Shown here: positions 49,995-50,827 of the stretch, in pieces
Layout of the letters: every line of letters starts with the position of its first letter
How positions within the stretch are numbered: position 1 is the first letter of the stretch
DNA from: Chlamydiota bacterium
Lineage (GTDB): Bacteria; Actinomycetota; Thermoleophilia; Solirubrobacterales; Solirubrobacteraceae
Length of the DNA: 50,827 nucleotides
Reading direction: 5' to 3'
Assembly: GCA_903970125.1 (NCBI GenBank)
Contig: CAJCHW010000212.1
Span: 1 to 50,827, forward strand
Translations under genes and position numbers: made by a program
Notes under the pieces: model-generated
Database searches by the model: none
Told to the model about the DNA's origin: nothing
What the model saw: only the letters and a program-made list of their open reading frames with translations

Positions 49995-50827
49995 ATGGTC
50001 AAACCGAGGAGATTGCAACGCAGCCGCGTCAGCGCGGTGCTCGCGCTGAGCACGATCAGCGCCATGGTCGGCGTTGCCTATCTGGCTCCCAGCGGCAGCG
50101 ATGCCGCCACCGAAAGGGAATCCACCAAGGTCACCTTTGAAGCCGAATGCGAGCTTGCCCCCGGCACGTTCGGCGTGGAAAAGGGTCCGACCAAGATGAA
50201 GTTCACGACCTACGCCTCAAACCCCAAGATCATCCGCGAAAACGAAGAAGTCACGTTCACCGAAGTGCACGCCGAAATCGCGGTGCCCAAGGAATGGAGT
50301 GAAGAGCTCTACGGCACCCTGGGTGACGAATTCGCCACCGGCAAGGCGACGTACATGGAAACGAACGTCACCGGCGGTTCACAGACGCTCCTCAACAGCT
50401 CGAAGTCCAGCGAATTCCCGGAAGGCGCACCGTACTCGGCCGAACTGAAGTCCAAATCGGAACAACTGACGCTGAAGGTGCCATCGGGCAAACACGCCAA
50501 TGGCAAGACCAGCTACACGCTCGGTCCAATCAAGGCCGGCAAGGCCGGCGAAACGTTCAAGCTCGAACTGGGCACCAAGAAGGGCTGGGAAGGCACCACG
50601 GACAAGCCCACCCAGGGCATCCAGTCGGTGATGACCGGCTACAAAAACAGCTCGGAAACGACCAAGGGAGAACTCTTCGGGGTCAAGATCGAAAACACCC
50701 CCACGGCGTGCACAGCGCCGGCGGGCGTCGTGCTTGGCAAGTGGACGATCCAGCCCGAAGAAGTCGTCACCACCACCTCCACCCATACCGACGTGGTCAC
50801 GTCAACCGCAGTCGTGACCGTGACCTC
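49995..50827 (+). CDS. Predicted secreted protein of unknown function (C-terminus cut by window edge)
   Basis: The frame opens at the ATG at 49995 and runs without a stop to the window edge, giving 277 full codons. The N-terminus is basic (MVKPRRLQRSRVS), then hydrophobic (AVLALSTISAMVGVAYLA), with a likely signal cleavage after SDAA near residue 38. The mature part is Lys/Thr/Glu/Gly-rich and predicted beta-sheet (VTFEAECELAPGTF, KSEQLTLKVPSG), followed by a Thr/Val run near the edge. I recognise no domain. Of 28 Glu codons I count 26 GAA and 2 GAG, the reverse of ordinary genes here. A weak CGGAG lies upstream. It is divergent from the MMPL gene across a 171-base gap. Confidence 0.7.
   Translation, partial: MVKPRRLQRSRVSAVLALSTISAMVGVAYLAPSGSDAATERESTKVTFEAECELAPGTFGVEKGPTKMKFTTYASNPKIIRENEEVTFTEVHAEIAVPKEWSEELYGTLGDEFATGKATYMETNVTGGSQTLLNSSKSSEFPEGAPYSAELKSKSEQLTLKVPSGKHANGKTSYTLGPIKAGKAGETFKLELGTKKGWEGTTDKPTQGIQSVMTGYKNSSETTKGELFGVKIENTPTACTAPAGVVLGKWTIQPEEVVTTTSTHTDVVTSTAVVTVT

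Overview
The window is GC-rich, densely coded bacterial chromosome. It carries CarD, an actinobacterial-type IHF-like protein, a fused HAD/ECH beta-oxidation enzyme, many GTG starts and several promoters that abut their start codons. Together with the gene order this suggests a deep-branching actinobacterium of the Thermoleophilia/Solirubrobacterales type; that is an inference from gene content, as no rRNA is present. I see no rRNA, tRNA, CRISPR array, insertion sequence or prophage.

Positions 1-7759 form a cell-surface polysaccharide region: a truncated DUF2304 membrane protein and a GT2 glycosyltransferase, an SDR epimerase with RmlD and RmlC (dTDP-rhamnose branch), a UDP-glucose-4-epimerase-like SDR, a CDP-paratose/tyvelose-epimerase-like SDR, and a Wzx/MATE-like flippase.

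Positions 7869-29004 are a nearly unbroken minus-strand housekeeping block. In transcription order it runs hypothetical-tilS-hpt-ftsH-folP-folB-folK-coaX-dus-greA-lysS-clpC-disA-carD-ispD-PHP-ispF-cysS-sigH-like. This closely follows the gene order around the tilS-hpt-ftsH...lysS...clpC-disA-ispD-ispF-cysS-sigH region of Bacillus. It is interrupted only by a plus-strand gene for a secreted protein (14240-15367) where Bacillus has radA.

Positions 29007-37989 hold a plus-strand hypothetical and an aldo/keto reductase-like protein, two minus-strand fatty-acid beta-oxidation genes (HAD-ECH fusion, acyl-CoA dehydrogenase), two small conserved-looking orphans, a secreted D-glucuronyl C5-epimerase-like protein with a (GST)n linker, and a small membrane protein.

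Positions 37986-43154 run MoxR ATPase, CoxE-like VWA protein, and a nitrate/taurine/NMT1-type ABC importer whose binding protein seems to lack its central portion. Positions 43245-46240 hold a small membrane-anchored protein and a divergent pair that may make a sphingolipid backbone: a YghO/bacterial-ceramide-synthase-like GNAT protein and an alpha-oxoamine synthase. The window ends with an IHF-like DNA-binding protein, an MMPL/RND exporter and a truncated secreted protein.

Recurring oddities are start codons placed 6-8 bases after a TANNNT box (leaderless-type transcripts), in-frame simple-sequence repeats inside ordinary enzymes, short tandem duplications at gene 3' ends, and a switch from GAG to GAA glutamate codons in genes for exported proteins.
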